Positions 13,442 to 21,003 of a stretch of 39,012 bases of DNA are shown here, piece by piece. The notes under the pieces are model-generated. The model did not search any database. It had not been told where the DNA came from and saw nothing but the letters and a program-made list of their open reading frames with translations. The position numbers and the translations under genes were made by a program. Position 1 is the first letter of the stretch, and every line of letters starts with the position of its first letter. The stretch comes from Tissierellales bacterium (lineage in GTDB: Bacteria; Bacillota; Clostridia; Tissierellales; Tissierellaceae), in NCBI GenBank assembly GCA_030146915.1, contig JASLAT010000035.1:1-39012 (forward strand), written 5' to 3'.

Positions 13442-14197
13442 ATGCAAACAATAATTATTTTACTATTCCTATTAGTTTTCCTTATACTTAGTTTAGGAAC
13501 ATACGTGATTTTTGACTATATCTTTATATCATTAAACCTGAGTAAAAATTTAGAAATATTCAAGTTTATCCTAATTATCATAACATCCGGATCATTGACA
13601 TATATATTAAAAGAACTTAGCACTCCACAACTTATTAAAATCTCATCACAAGATAGCTTAGTTAAAGAAGGAGTTAATATGGATAAATACTCGCACAATG
13701 TGACTTATAATAGTAATATTTTTCAGAATAATCAAAAAGAACCTACGATGACTATAACTAAAAAAGCTAAAAATTTCTTTAAGGTAGCAGGAACGACTTA
13801 TAATAAGAGACAAGATATACTAGAAGAATTTGCTAAGGAGAATACCCAAATTATTTATGATGGATATTCAGATGAAGAAATAGCATATACAAGTGAAGAT
13901 GTGCAAGAATATTTTGTTTATGAGTTTGATAAAATTCAATTAATTCCAGATAAATTTCACCCTATGGATAATTATGCTATACAGGTTCATATAGTTAATT
14001 ACGGTATGATAGGTTATGTTCCTAAAGAAATTAATAAACTAATATATAATCTATTAGCTAAATGTAAAAGTTATTCAACTGAAATGAGAATTACAGGTGG
14101 AAATTACAAGTTTTTTAATTACGAGACAGATCAATTAGATATAAAAAGCTTACAATATAATGCTGAGGTTTATATTGATTTTAACATTGAGTTATAA
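13442..14197 (+). CDS. Membrane-anchored HIRAN-domain protein
   Basis: The 251-residue protein starts at ATG 13442 after GGGGGAG. Two membrane helices lie at about residues 4-26 and 36-56 (TIIILLFLLVFLILSLGTYV and a second around IFKFILIIITSGSLTYIL). After a linker comes a HIRAN domain: FFKVAGTTYNKRQDILEEF near 113-131, LIPDKFHPMDNYAIQVHI, and GYVPKEINKLI. HIRAN domains bind ssDNA ends in replication-fork enzymes; free-standing ones occur in phages. Tethering one to the membrane is unusual. It has its own promoter and terminator. Confidence 0.82.
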   Translation: MQTIIILLFLLVFLILSLGTYVIFDYIFISLNLSKNLEIFKFILIIITSGSLTYILKELSTPQLIKISSQDSLVKEGVNMDKYSHNVTYNSNIFQNNQKEPTMTITKKAKNFFKVAGTTYNKRQDILEEFAKENTQIIYDGYSDEEIAYTSEDVQEYFVYEFDKIQLIPDKFHPMDNYAIQVHIVNYGMIGYVPKEINKLIYNLLAKCKSYSTEMRITGGNYKFFNYETDQLDIKSLQYNAEVYIDFNIEL

Positions 14198-14257
14198 TAA
14201 TAAAACAATCTAACTATTCATTTTACATTAGCCTCTGTAATACATTTATATACTTTA

Positions 14258-14300
14258 AAACAGTCTATATATTATCATTATATAGGCTGTTTTTGTTTTA
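14258..14300 (+). terminator. Terminator after the HIRAN gene
   Basis: A hairpin (AAACAGTCTATATA paired with TATATAGGCTGTTT, one wobble) is followed by TTTGTTTTATTT. Confidence 0.8.
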
Positions 14301-14487
14301 TTTAATAAATATAAGCAAATTACTTGTAATATATGTTAATTTTGCCTAGTATATATATGTGAATAATATTTAGTTCTATTAGGAATTATTAGGGATATTT
14401 AATAAATTTATAGGGTTATAAGATTTAATGTTATCCCAATAAATACTGTTGTCACAAGCTGCTTAATTAATATATAGGAGAATACAT
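14301..14487. other. AT-rich region upstream of yidD, no gene seen
   Basis: There is no ORF with a ribosome site. It must hold the promoter of the yidD-led cargo operon, but several TATAAT-like hexamers are equally plausible. The TAGGAG site for yidD lies at its end. Confidence 0.45.
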
Positions 14488-14694
14488 ATGATTACTAATT
14501 TTATAATTTATATGATTAGAATTTATCAAAAATATAAACCGAAAAAGTTTAAGAATAGATGTTTATTCATACCTAGTTGTTCTCAATATATGATTTTATC
14601 GTTAAAAAAGTATGGATTAATAAAAGGTTTATATTTAGGTATTAAAAGATTATTTAGATGTAAACCACCTAATGGTGGTTTAGATTATCCATAG
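14488..14694 (+). CDS. yidD: YidD-like membrane protein insertion efficiency factor
   Basis: The 68-residue protein shows the YidD signature: IRIYQKYKPKKFKNRCLFIP, then SCSQYMILSLKKYGLIKG, and RCKPPNGGLDYP at the end. YidD is a small cytoplasmic-face membrane protein that assists YidC-dependent insertion and is normally a single-copy chromosomal gene beside rnpA. Finding it on a phage plasmid, directly upstream of genes for membrane and exported proteins, suggests it aids their insertion. It starts at ATG 14488 behind TAGGAG. Confidence 0.9.
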   Translation: MITNFIIYMIRIYQKYKPKKFKNRCLFIPSCSQYMILSLKKYGLIKGLYLGIKRLFRCKPPNGGLDYP

Positions 14695-14704
14695 GAGGGA
14701 TTTT

Positions 14705-14938
14705 ATGAATGTTGTAAATTATGAATACAAAAGTATACCTTTTAATGCAACTATATCAATCACTAATGATTACAGTGAAGTGGCTTTAATGTATGAGGAC
14801 ATTATTAATAAACATGCAGTCAATGGTTGGGAACTATATCTTATAGATCAGGTTACTGCACATAAACCACAAGGTTGTTTTACTCCAGCTGAATTAGTTG
14901 AAATTAAGATAGCAATTTTCAGAAGAAAATTAATATAA
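14705..14938 (+). CDS. DUF4177-like small protein
   Basis: The 77-residue protein has the pattern of the DUF4177 family: a starting YEYKSIPF strand, a central INKHAVNGWELYLIDQV with the conserved NGWEL, and a closing IKIAIFRRKL strand. The biochemical function of the family is unknown. It has a GGAGGGATTTT site and lies ten bases after yidD in a cargo operon. No membrane segment is visible. Confidence 0.72.
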   Translation: MNVVNYEYKSIPFNATISITNDYSEVALMYEDIINKHAVNGWELYLIDQVTAHKPQGCFTPAELVEIKIAIFRRKLI

Positions 14939-15017
14939 TATCGTATTCATAGTTATATTAAGCAGCTTTTATTAAAGATTAAATATATTCATATTCTATT
15001 TAAAGGGGGAGATTTAA

Positions 15018-15641
15018 ATTAAAGTACTAGGAATTATAGCAGCTGTTCTTTTATTAATTACATTTTATAAAGTTGTTTTCTTTATTGCACTTGTTGGAGG
15101 AGGTGGATACTTACTCTATTCTTTGTTCAAAGGTGGGTTCAAAGAAAAATCCAAGTTATCTAAAGTTGGATTAGGATTTTTATCATTAGTGTTAATATCT
15201 GGAGGATTTAATATAGCCACACCTAGTAATGATACAAAATTAGCTGATAATCCTAAACCAGAAATTCAACAAGAAGTTAGAGAACAAGAAGATATTAAAG
15301 AAAAAGAAAAAATTGAAGAAGAAGAGAAGCAGAAGGAGGAAGTAGAAGCTTCAAAAAGTAAAACAGAAGAATTAAGTTCAAATTCTACCAATGCTGTTCA
15401 ACAGACAAATACTTCTTCCGGTTCCAAATCAAACTCTAATTCTCAAAGTTCAACCAATAAACCAGTACAAGAAAAAGTTGAAGAGGTGCAGCCTGAACCA
15501 CTAACTAATAATCAAAATGTATATATAACTCAATCTGGTTCTAAATATCATCGTGGAAAATGTGGTAGAGGTAATTTCTTTGAAGCAAGCCTTCAAGAAG
15601 CACAAAGCAGAGGACTAGAACCATGCAGCAAATGCTATTAA
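15018..15641 (+). CDS. Membrane protein with C-terminal Cys/His zinc-type domain; probable ATT start
   Basis: The frame opens right after an in-frame TAA at 15015-15017. The only start fitting the AGGGGGA ribosome site is ATT at 15018, since no ATG, GTG or TTG occurs before TTG 15123. From ATT the protein has 207 residues: two membrane helices (LGIIAAVLLLITFYKVV with FFIALVGGGGYLLYSL, and VGLGFLSLVLISGG), a charged Glu/Lys then Ser/Asn linker, and a C-terminal YHRGKCGRGN...PCSKCY domain. Starting at TTG would delete the first hairpin. The final domain matches the end of the next protein. Confidence 0.7.
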   Translation: MKVLGIIAAVLLLITFYKVVFFIALVGGGGYLLYSLFKGGFKEKSKLSKVGLGFLSLVLISGGFNIATPSNDTKLADNPKPEIQQEVREQEDIKEKEKIEEEEKQKEEVEASKSKTEELSSNSTNAVQQTNTSSGSKSNSNSQSSTNKPVQEKVEEVQPEPLTNNQNVYITQSGSKYHRGKCGRGNFFEASLQEAQSRGLEPCSKCY

Positions 15642-15659
15642 TATTAAGGAGGAATGATT

Positions 15660-16796
15660 ATGTTTAATCAAAAAGTTAAAAGAAGTTTAATTCTACTGCT
15701 ATCATTTCTATTAATTTTTACTTCGATAGGATTTAGCAATGACAAAAGTTTCGCTCAAGCAGCAAAGCCTACTTATCAAAAAGTAAGGGATCTTAAAGTT
15801 CACTACATCGATGTTGGCCAAGGAGATAGTATTTTTATAGAATTACCGGATGGAAAAAATGCTTTAATTGATGGAGGGCCTACTTATGCAGCTAATAAAG
15901 TAGTAACCTACATTAAACAAACTGGAAATAATAAGATTGACTATCTTTTTGCTACACATCCACATGAGGATCATATAGGTGGTTTACCAACTGTAATTAA
16001 TACTTTTGAAGTAGATAAAATTTATATGCCTGATAGAGCTCACACTACTAAAGCATTTGAATATCTATTAAGAACTATACAGTCTAAAGGAAAAACTATT
16101 ATACCTACTGATCATAATACAGTAGTATTTGATATGCCAGGTCTAGCTCTTAAAGCATTTGGACCTATAAATGCTAAGAATGCATCAAATTTAAACAATG
16201 CTAGTATTGTTCTTAAGTTACATCATCAAAAAAATAATTTCTTATTTACAGGAGATATGGAAGCTGAAGCTGAAAGGCAATTAATTAATAATGGTAAGAA
16301 CTTAAAGGTTAATGTATTAAAAGTTAGCCACCATGGAAGCAATACATCCACCACACAAGCTTTTCTTGATAAAGTAAAGCCAAACTATGGAATTATATCT
16401 TTAGGGGCTAATAATCAATATAATCACCCTCATAGTGATATTATAAATAGACTTAAGTCTAACAATGTACAAATACTTAGAACAGATCAAGATGGAGATA
16501 TAACTTTTACATCAGATGGGAATAATTTAACTATAGCTAAAAATGGTGTTGTTATTAAAAGAGATACTCCTACAGCTAATAAACCTGTTATTAAGCCTCA
16601 ACCAAAACCAGTGGTTAAACCTAAACCTAAGCCCGCACCAATAGTTAAGCCAAAAGCTCAAGTAGGCACTAAAGTATTAGTTACACCTACTGGTAAAAGG
16701 TATCATGCTAGAAAATGTGGTAGAGGTAATTATTCATGGACTACATTACAAAAAGCTAAAGCTCGAGGACTAACCCCTTGCAGCAAATGTTATTAA
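15660..16796 (+). CDS. Secreted ComEC-like metallo-beta-lactamase with C-terminal zinc-type domain
   Basis: The 378-residue protein starts at ATG 15660, seven bases after AGGAGG. It has a signal peptide (basic start, SLILLLSFLLIFTSIGF, likely cleavage near AQA/AK at 35). An MBL domain follows: VGQGDSIFIE, then HPHEDHIGG (metal ligands near 100-105), TGDME near 190, SHHGS near 218, and NHPHSD. A proline/lysine repeat linker leads to YHARKCGRGN...PCSKCY. ComEC MBL domains degrade or process DNA strands at competence; here the domain would act outside the cell. Substrate unknown. Confidence 0.88.
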   Translation: MFNQKVKRSLILLLSFLLIFTSIGFSNDKSFAQAAKPTYQKVRDLKVHYIDVGQGDSIFIELPDGKNALIDGGPTYAANKVVTYIKQTGNNKIDYLFATHPHEDHIGGLPTVINTFEVDKIYMPDRAHTTKAFEYLLRTIQSKGKTIIPTDHNTVVFDMPGLALKAFGPINAKNASNLNNASIVLKLHHQKNNFLFTGDMEAEAERQLINNGKNLKVNVLKVSHHGSNTSTTQAFLDKVKPNYGIISLGANNQYNHPHSDIINRLKSNNVQILRTDQDGDITFTSDGNNLTIAKNGVVIKRDTPTANKPVIKPQPKPVVKPKPKPAPIVKPKAQVGTKVLVTPTGKRYHARKCGRGNYSWTTLQKAKARGLTPCSKCY

Positions 16797-16824
16797 AATA
16801 AAACTAGCATTAGCTAGTTTTATT
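16797..16824. terminator. Bidirectional terminator between convergent operons
   Basis: AATAAAACTAGC and GCTAGTTTTATT flank an ATTA loop, with T-rich sequence on both strands. It serves both the cargo operon (plus) and the rep/nuclease-helicase operon (minus). Confidence 0.85.
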
Positions 16825-16860
16825 TTATTATTATTTCAAATAATCTAACTTTTAATACAA

Positions 16861-18387
16861 TTAGCTATAATAGTTAATCACATCTATACAATAATTAAAA
16901 ATATCTATATTATCTATTACAACAAGACATAATGATTTCTTAGCTCTAGTCAAGTTTTGAAATAACATACCTTTTTTATCGTAATATGTTCTACTTATGC
17001 ATATCAATTTCCCATCATAATATGTAAAATTTTCATTTAAATAAACCACCACATTATCAAATTCTTGTCCGATAACTTCATGCGAGTTTTCAACACCAAT
17101 GTCTCTTAAGTCATATATTTCTGGTTCATTGCAATGAAAAGAATCTGTATAATTTAAAACTTTCCAACCCCTACTTTTAAGTCCATAAATATATTTTTGT
17201 GCTGAAGATGAATCTTTCAAATATTCCACATGAATAAAATCCTTCATATTTTTTACTTTTTTATTTTCTTTTTTATTTTCTTTATCAAATAAACATTTTA
17301 TAAACTGTGCTATAGTTGGATTTGTTCTTAGTTTATTAGATAATTTAAATATTTCACTTGTTACACATAACTGTATCTTTTCATCAAATTTAAGCTTCCA
17401 CTCATATGTACTTAAACATTGTTTAGGATCATAACAAAAAATAATATTAGTGTTCTTACTTTTTACAAAATCTATCAAATCCTCAAACTGACTTTCTTTA
17501 ATTCTTTGAGCTTCATCTACTATTAATAAATCATAATTATTTACCATTAATATATTATCTAAATATTTTATAGGACTTATACTAAACTCTCCAAATTTTA
17601 TTAAGTGTTCATGGCCTTTATTTAATTTCCCACAATGTATAATCTTGACTTTTTTATTATTTCTTTTTTGATCTTTTGCTATATCATAAGCTAATAATGT
17701 TTTACCAGTGCCTGGAGAACCTTTTAATCCTAAAATATTAAAATCATTATTTGATTTATTATTTATAATATTATCTATAGTTTTTTTTATTTCATTCTGA
17801 TGATTGGTCAAAAAGTAACTATCTTCTAAAAATTTACCAGGAGAATTAAAAGGCGATACCAAGTAATTATTTATATCGAATAGCTCATTAAAGTCTATAA
17901 CTTTCTTAGGATAAAGATTCTCTAAATTTTGTTGATTTAATATATTGTATAGATATTCAAATGAACATTCTTCTAATTTATTATCTTCATTTAACCTGTA
18001 TAAAATATCTGACTCATAAACATAAGAGAATATTTTTAAGTCTCTATTTAAAAATTCAAGATAATACTTATTCTTAATTAATTGGCTTAAAACTTTATCT
18101 TCATCTGCTTTTGTTTTTAGTTCGATATTTATATGATAATTTTCACCAAACCTTAATAAATCAAATTCTTTACTTATATGTGGTATTGTATATCCTACAA
18201 GAAAGTTATCATATATATAATTAGTACTATCTTCTTCTAATTCTAACATCTTTAACTTATCTATTATTTTATTTATAATCTCTAATTCGGAATCTTTTAC
18301 TTCACATTCTCTCTGATTTATATATTGATCTACACTATTAGTTGATTCATATAAGTTAGATAAAGTTAGTAAATTTATAGTATTCAA
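16861..18387 (-). CDS. PD-(D/E)xK nuclease fused to SF1 helicase (DUF2075-like)
   Basis: The 508-residue protein combines an N-terminal nuclease-like core (D76 in KEFDLLRF, then ELK at 89-91) with an SF1 helicase: Walker A GSPGTGKT at 223-230, DEAQR at 291-295, CYDPKQC, LRTNPT, HEVIGQEFDNVVV and a final NLTRAKKSL arginine motif. Helicases of the DUF2075 type with N-terminal nucleases include antiphage proteins such as the staphylococcal Nhi nuclease-helicase; this could exclude competing phages or plasmids. It could instead assist plasmid replication, since it follows repA by 26 bases. No missing motif is seen. Confidence 0.82.
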   Translation of the reverse strand: MNTINLLTLSNLYESTNSVDQYINQRECEVKDSELEIINKIIDKLKMLELEEDSTNYIYDNFLVGYTIPHISKEFDLLRFGENYHINIELKTKADEDKVLSQLIKNKYYLEFLNRDLKIFSYVYESDILYRLNEDNKLEECSFEYLYNILNQQNLENLYPKKVIDFNELFDINNYLVSPFNSPGKFLEDSYFLTNHQNEIKKTIDNIINNKSNNDFNILGLKGSPGTGKTLLAYDIAKDQKRNNKKVKIIHCGKLNKGHEHLIKFGEFSISPIKYLDNILMVNNYDLLIVDEAQRIKESQFEDLIDFVKSKNTNIIFCYDPKQCLSTYEWKLKFDEKIQLCVTSEIFKLSNKLRTNPTIAQFIKCLFDKENKKENKKVKNMKDFIHVEYLKDSSSAQKYIYGLKSRGWKVLNYTDSFHCNEPEIYDLRDIGVENSHEVIGQEFDNVVVYLNENFTYYDGKLICISRTYYDKKGMLFQNLTRAKKSLCLVVIDNIDIFNYCIDVINYYS

Positions 18388-18413
18388 TATTAATTCCTCC
18401 CAAGTGATTATTT

Positions 18414-19343
18414 TTAGTAGCTATTTTTAAGTTTATTTAAAAATTCTTTTCTTTTTTTTCTTGCAACCTCTTCTAGCTGCTCTTCTGTATAATCGTCTGT
18501 TCTCTGTTTAAAATTGTGAAAACTTGTTTTAGGTCTATTTACACTATTATTACTTTTTAATATATTCTTTTCCATTTCAACTTCTTGGCAAATTTTATCT
18601 AAGTAAGCATATAGATTATTTATAACTGTTCCAGCATTTTTAGCTTTCGCAGCTTTTAAAGTTGCTTCAGTTATAATTTCAGATGAATATTTTTTAGCTA
18701 GCATACTCATTGTTTCTTTTTCATTCAATCGATCATTCTTCTTTTTATTATTAATAATACTTTTATTTGTTGAAACAGTTTCTTCTTTTAGATTGATTGA
18801 TTGAGTATCATTAGAATCAGTATCACTATATTCAGTATCATTAGGGGAACATTTTGTTCCTTCTAGAAGGAACAAATCATTACTTCTAGAAGGAACATTT
18901 TGTTCCTTCTTGTCAATATCAATAGTTTGAGCCTGTGGATAACTTTCGCTTAAAGATATAACTTCATTCATTCTTTCTTTATATGTATCAGATTCTATAT
19001 AATCTGGTTGTACTAAATATATCCTATTACTTAATCCACGACCCATTCTTCTTTCTTCTAACAGCCCATATTTTTTTAAATTATTTATATATCTTCTAGC
19101 TGTTTTTTCATGTACTTTTAAAACATCACCTAATGTTTCTCCAGAAAATAATATGTAAGCATACCCATCTTCATCAAACCAATTATTTTTCATACTTAGC
19201 ATTGTACGATCTAGCAGCACTCCATAAACTAATTTTTCTGCTAAACCTAAACTTTCATATTTTTCATTCTCAATTAACACTTTTGGTACTTGAAAAAATC
19301 TTAATTTTTCTACTTCATTTCTTGTAAAGAATTTTTTAGTCAT
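18414..19343 (-). CDS. repA: RepA_N-family plasmid replication initiator
   Basis: The 309-residue protein has the RepA_N N-terminal signature: FFQVPKVLIENEKYESLGL, KLVYGVLLDRTMLS, then a winged helix GDVLKVHEKTARRYINNLKK and YGLLEERRMGRGLSNRIYLV. The middle is disordered and contains the translated iterons at 18846-18910. A C-terminal helical domain (LAKKYSSEIITEATLKAAK onward) resembles those that contact host replication proteins. RepA_N initiators drive theta replication of low-copy Firmicutes plasmids. The ATG at 19343 has an AGGAGG site buried in a 12-bp hairpin. Confidence 0.93.
   Translation of the reverse strand: MTKKFFTRNEVEKLRFFQVPKVLIENEKYESLGLAEKLVYGVLLDRTMLSMKNNWFDEDGYAYILFSGETLGDVLKVHEKTARRYINNLKKYGLLEERRMGRGLSNRIYLVQPDYIESDTYKERMNEVISLSESYPQAQTIDIDKKEQNVPSRSNDLFLLEGTKCSPNDTEYSDTDSNDTQSINLKEETVSTNKSIINNKKKNDRLNEKETMSMLAKKYSSEIITEATLKAAKAKNAGTVINNLYAYLDKICQEVEMEKNILKSNNSVNRPKTSFHNFKQRTDDYTEEQLEEVARKKRKEFLNKLKNSY
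18846..18910. repeat. Repeat cluster inside repA: candidate plasmid origin
   Basis: The 19-base GGAACATTTTGTTCCTTCT occurs at 18846-18864 and 18892-18910. Between them TTGTTCCTTC-TAGAAGGAACAA forms a 22-bp perfect palindrome and TTCTAGAAGGAAC repeats. RepA_N plasmids carry their origin as repeats within the central part of rep, exactly this place. Confidence 0.78.
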
Positions 19344-19349
19344 TAAAAA

Positions 19350-19376
19350 AACCTCCTATTTTATAAATAGAAGGTT
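19350..19376 (-). promoter_or_regulatory. Hairpin sequestering the repA ribosome site
   Basis: In the rep mRNA AACCTTCTATTT pairs with AAATAGGAGGTT (12 bp including one G-U) around a 3-base loop. It buries AGGAGG (19352-19357). Its base, AACC (19373-19376), is shared with the long-range repeat at 19373-19386. Confidence 0.8.
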
Positions 19377-19483
19377 ACTAAACAAAAGCTAAATGATATT
19401 ATCTATATTTAAGTTGCAAAAAAACTATAGTTATGCTAAAATATAACTATAAAATGAAATTAAATATTGTTTGTTTAGTAACC
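19373..19483. repeat. 14-bp inverted repeat in the rep leader
   Basis: GGTTACTAAACAAA at 19373-19386 and its exact complement TTTGTTTAGTAACC at 19470-19483 can pair in the rep mRNA. Pairing would withdraw the base of the ribosome-site hairpin and favour translation. The distal copy is also covered by the counter-transcribed RNA. Confidence 0.78.
19414..19442 (+). promoter_or_regulatory. Promoter of the counter-transcribed RNA
   Basis: TTGCAA (19414-19419), a 17-base spacer and TAAAAT (19437-19442) preceded by TGC give an extended -10 promoter on the plus strand, opposite to repA. Confidence 0.75.
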
Positions 19484-19514
19484 AGGAGCTTGTTGGTAGC
19501 AAGTTCCTTTTTTT
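19449..19514 (+). ncRNA. Counter-transcribed RNA controlling repA (copy number)
   Basis: The predicted RNA of about 66 bases runs from the plus promoter through TTTGTTTAGTAACC to a terminator hairpin (GGAGCTTG/CAAGTTCC, 19485-19507) with a seven-T tail. It is complementary to the repA leader. RepA_N plasmids such as pSK41 use an antisense RNA of this kind to limit Rep synthesis. Binding would block the activating long-range pairing and leave the ribosome site closed. Confidence 0.75.
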
Positions 19515-19567
19515 CTATATTTTTTTAGTTTTAAGTAGCTATTAGATTATTGGGATAATCTAAATTT

Positions 19568-19596
19568 ATTATATACTATTATCAGAAAACTTACAA
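19568..19596 (-). promoter_or_regulatory. repA promoter
   Basis: The minus strand has TTGTAA (19591-19596), 17 bases and TATAAT (19568-19573), starting just past the parR stop. It predicts a leader of about 215 bases before the repA ATG, containing the copy-control structures. Confidence 0.75.
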
Positions 19597-19600
19597 TTAA

Positions 19601-19906
19601 TTATATAAAATCAAAATCATCTTCTGAAACATCTTCTTTCTGCTCTGTAGTTTTAATTTTATTTTCAAGATTTTTCACTTCATATTCTGGACTATGAGTT
19701 ATTATTAAATTTTGACCATACTCTTGTTGAAATTTATCAGAATCTATTTTCCCTTCAAACAGCTGCAATATAGCTTCTTTCATACTCATACCTTCTCTTC
19801 TTTTGCTATCAAGATACATTCTAAACTTTAATTCTCTAGGTTTATTTTTGTCTAGCTTTATAATAACATTTTGAACATCGCTTTTATTAATTAATTCATT
19901 TTTCAA
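19601..19906 (-). CDS. parR: ParR-like centromere-binding protein
   Basis: The 101-residue protein follows parM by two bases and starts at TTG 19904-19906; its AAGGAG site lies inside the parM end, implying coupling. The N-terminal half (VIIKLDKNKPRELKFRMYL then DSKRREGMSMKEAILQLFEG) fits a ribbon-helix-helix DNA-binding domain. The acidic C-terminal tail (EDVSEDDFDFI) fits the part of ParR that engages ParM filaments. Assignment rests on the fold pattern plus gene order parC-parM-parR. Confidence 0.82.
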   Translation of the reverse strand: MKNELINKSDVQNVIIKLDKNKPRELKFRMYLDSKRREGMSMKEAILQLFEGKIDSDKFQQEYGQNLIITHSPEYEVKNLENKIKTTEQKEDVSEDDFDFI

Positions 19907-19908
19907 AC

Positions 19909-20919
19909 TTACCAGCTCCTTACATTAGCCAGTGCATAATATGCTTTAACATTAGCGAAATGTGGCTCTTTAGTTACTTCTTTATTTTTAAATGTTTTAT
20001 TATTTATTAATTGTGTACTTAACAGTTTAGCTCCACCACCAAAGTAATTGACTCTAATAGCCTGTGCCATTGTATCTGATAAATTCAATCTTGTTTTTAT
20101 ATCCTCAACAACAGTATTAACTCTATCTTGTAACCACTTATCACAAAACTCTTTGATGCTTACTTCTTTATCATTAATGTTTATATGATCTATTTTTAAA
20201 TACTCTCCATTTAAAATAACTTCTTCCATAGTTAATAAGAATCCAGAGTCTAGTTGATCAGGTCTAGGTAATCCAAGTCCATAACTATTTAAAGTATTTC
20301 CTAGCTCTTCTAGTAACTCATTTAGAGGAAAGTCTATAGTCATATACCTTTCTTGTGTACCTCTAACAAAGTAAGCTATATCTAAAGTTCCACCACCTAA
20401 ATCAACAAGTAGAAGGTTATCTTCTTTCCAATTATTTAATGTAGGTGCAACTACTGCAGCTTGTTTAGTTACTTCTGCTTTAGAAACTAATATTTTATAT
20501 TTTTTATTGTTTAATTCTATTGTTTCAGGTTTACCATCCTTAGATAACATTAAATCTAAATAGTCATCTTTATTAGCATCATAATCATTTAGAGGAGTAC
20601 CTGTTACTACATAAAACTCTCCTTCAGTTTCATTTCTTTTCCTCAATTCTCTAGCTAATCCAACTAATTTGAACATGTTAGCTATTTCTCGTATATTTTT
20701 ATCTCCTTTATTTTGTGGGAGTCCAGATCTACCTTGTACTCCTACTAAAAAATATCTATCTCTGTATTTAACTTTTTCCATATCTTTACCAATAGGTTCA
20801 TTTTTATACCAATACTCATTTTGTTCTCTATAAGCAATTGGTATTTCGTGCGCTTCTACATCTCTAGAGTACACCTTTAGATTCTTATTCCCCATGTCTA
20901 TACCTAATTTAATTATCAT
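19909..20919 (-). CDS. parM: ParM-type actin-like plasmid segregation ATPase
   Basis: The 336-residue protein has the actin-fold nucleotide motifs: phosphate-1 GIDMGNKNLKVY (about 6-17), phosphate-2 LLVDLGGGTLDIAY (about 170-183), and adenosine motif YFGGGAKLL (about 293-301). ParM/Alp proteins polymerise into filaments that push sister plasmids apart, linked through ParR on parC. The start is ATG 20917-20919 behind GGAGGG. It is followed by parR and preceded by 11-bp repeats, the canonical R1-like order. Such a locus is expected on a low-copy plasmid, not on an integrated prophage. Confidence 0.93.
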   Translation of the reverse strand: MIIKLGIDMGNKNLKVYSRDVEAHEIPIAYREQNEYWYKNEPIGKDMEKVKYRDRYFLVGVQGRSGLPQNKGDKNIREIANMFKLVGLARELRKRNETEGEFYVVTGTPLNDYDANKDDYLDLMLSKDGKPETIELNNKKYKILVSKAEVTKQAAVVAPTLNNWKEDNLLLVDLGGGTLDIAYFVRGTQERYMTIDFPLNELLEELGNTLNSYGLGLPRPDQLDSGFLLTMEEVILNGEYLKIDHININDKEVSIKEFCDKWLQDRVNTVVEDIKTRLNLSDTMAQAIRVNYFGGGAKLLSTQLINNKTFKNKEVTKEPHFANVKAYYALANVRSW

Positions 20920-20959
20920 ATAAATCCCTCCATTAATAAACTATTAATATCTAATTAAT

Positions 20960-20988
20960 ATTATATATTAATATAATTAAATAAACAA
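20960..20988 (-). promoter_or_regulatory. parMR promoter
   Basis: The minus strand has TTGTTT (20983-20988), 17 bases and TATAAT (20960-20965), about 40 bases before parM. It lies next to the parC repeats, consistent with ParR autorepression. Confidence 0.7.
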
Positions 20989-21003
20989 GGTAAAAGTGTA
21001 ATG

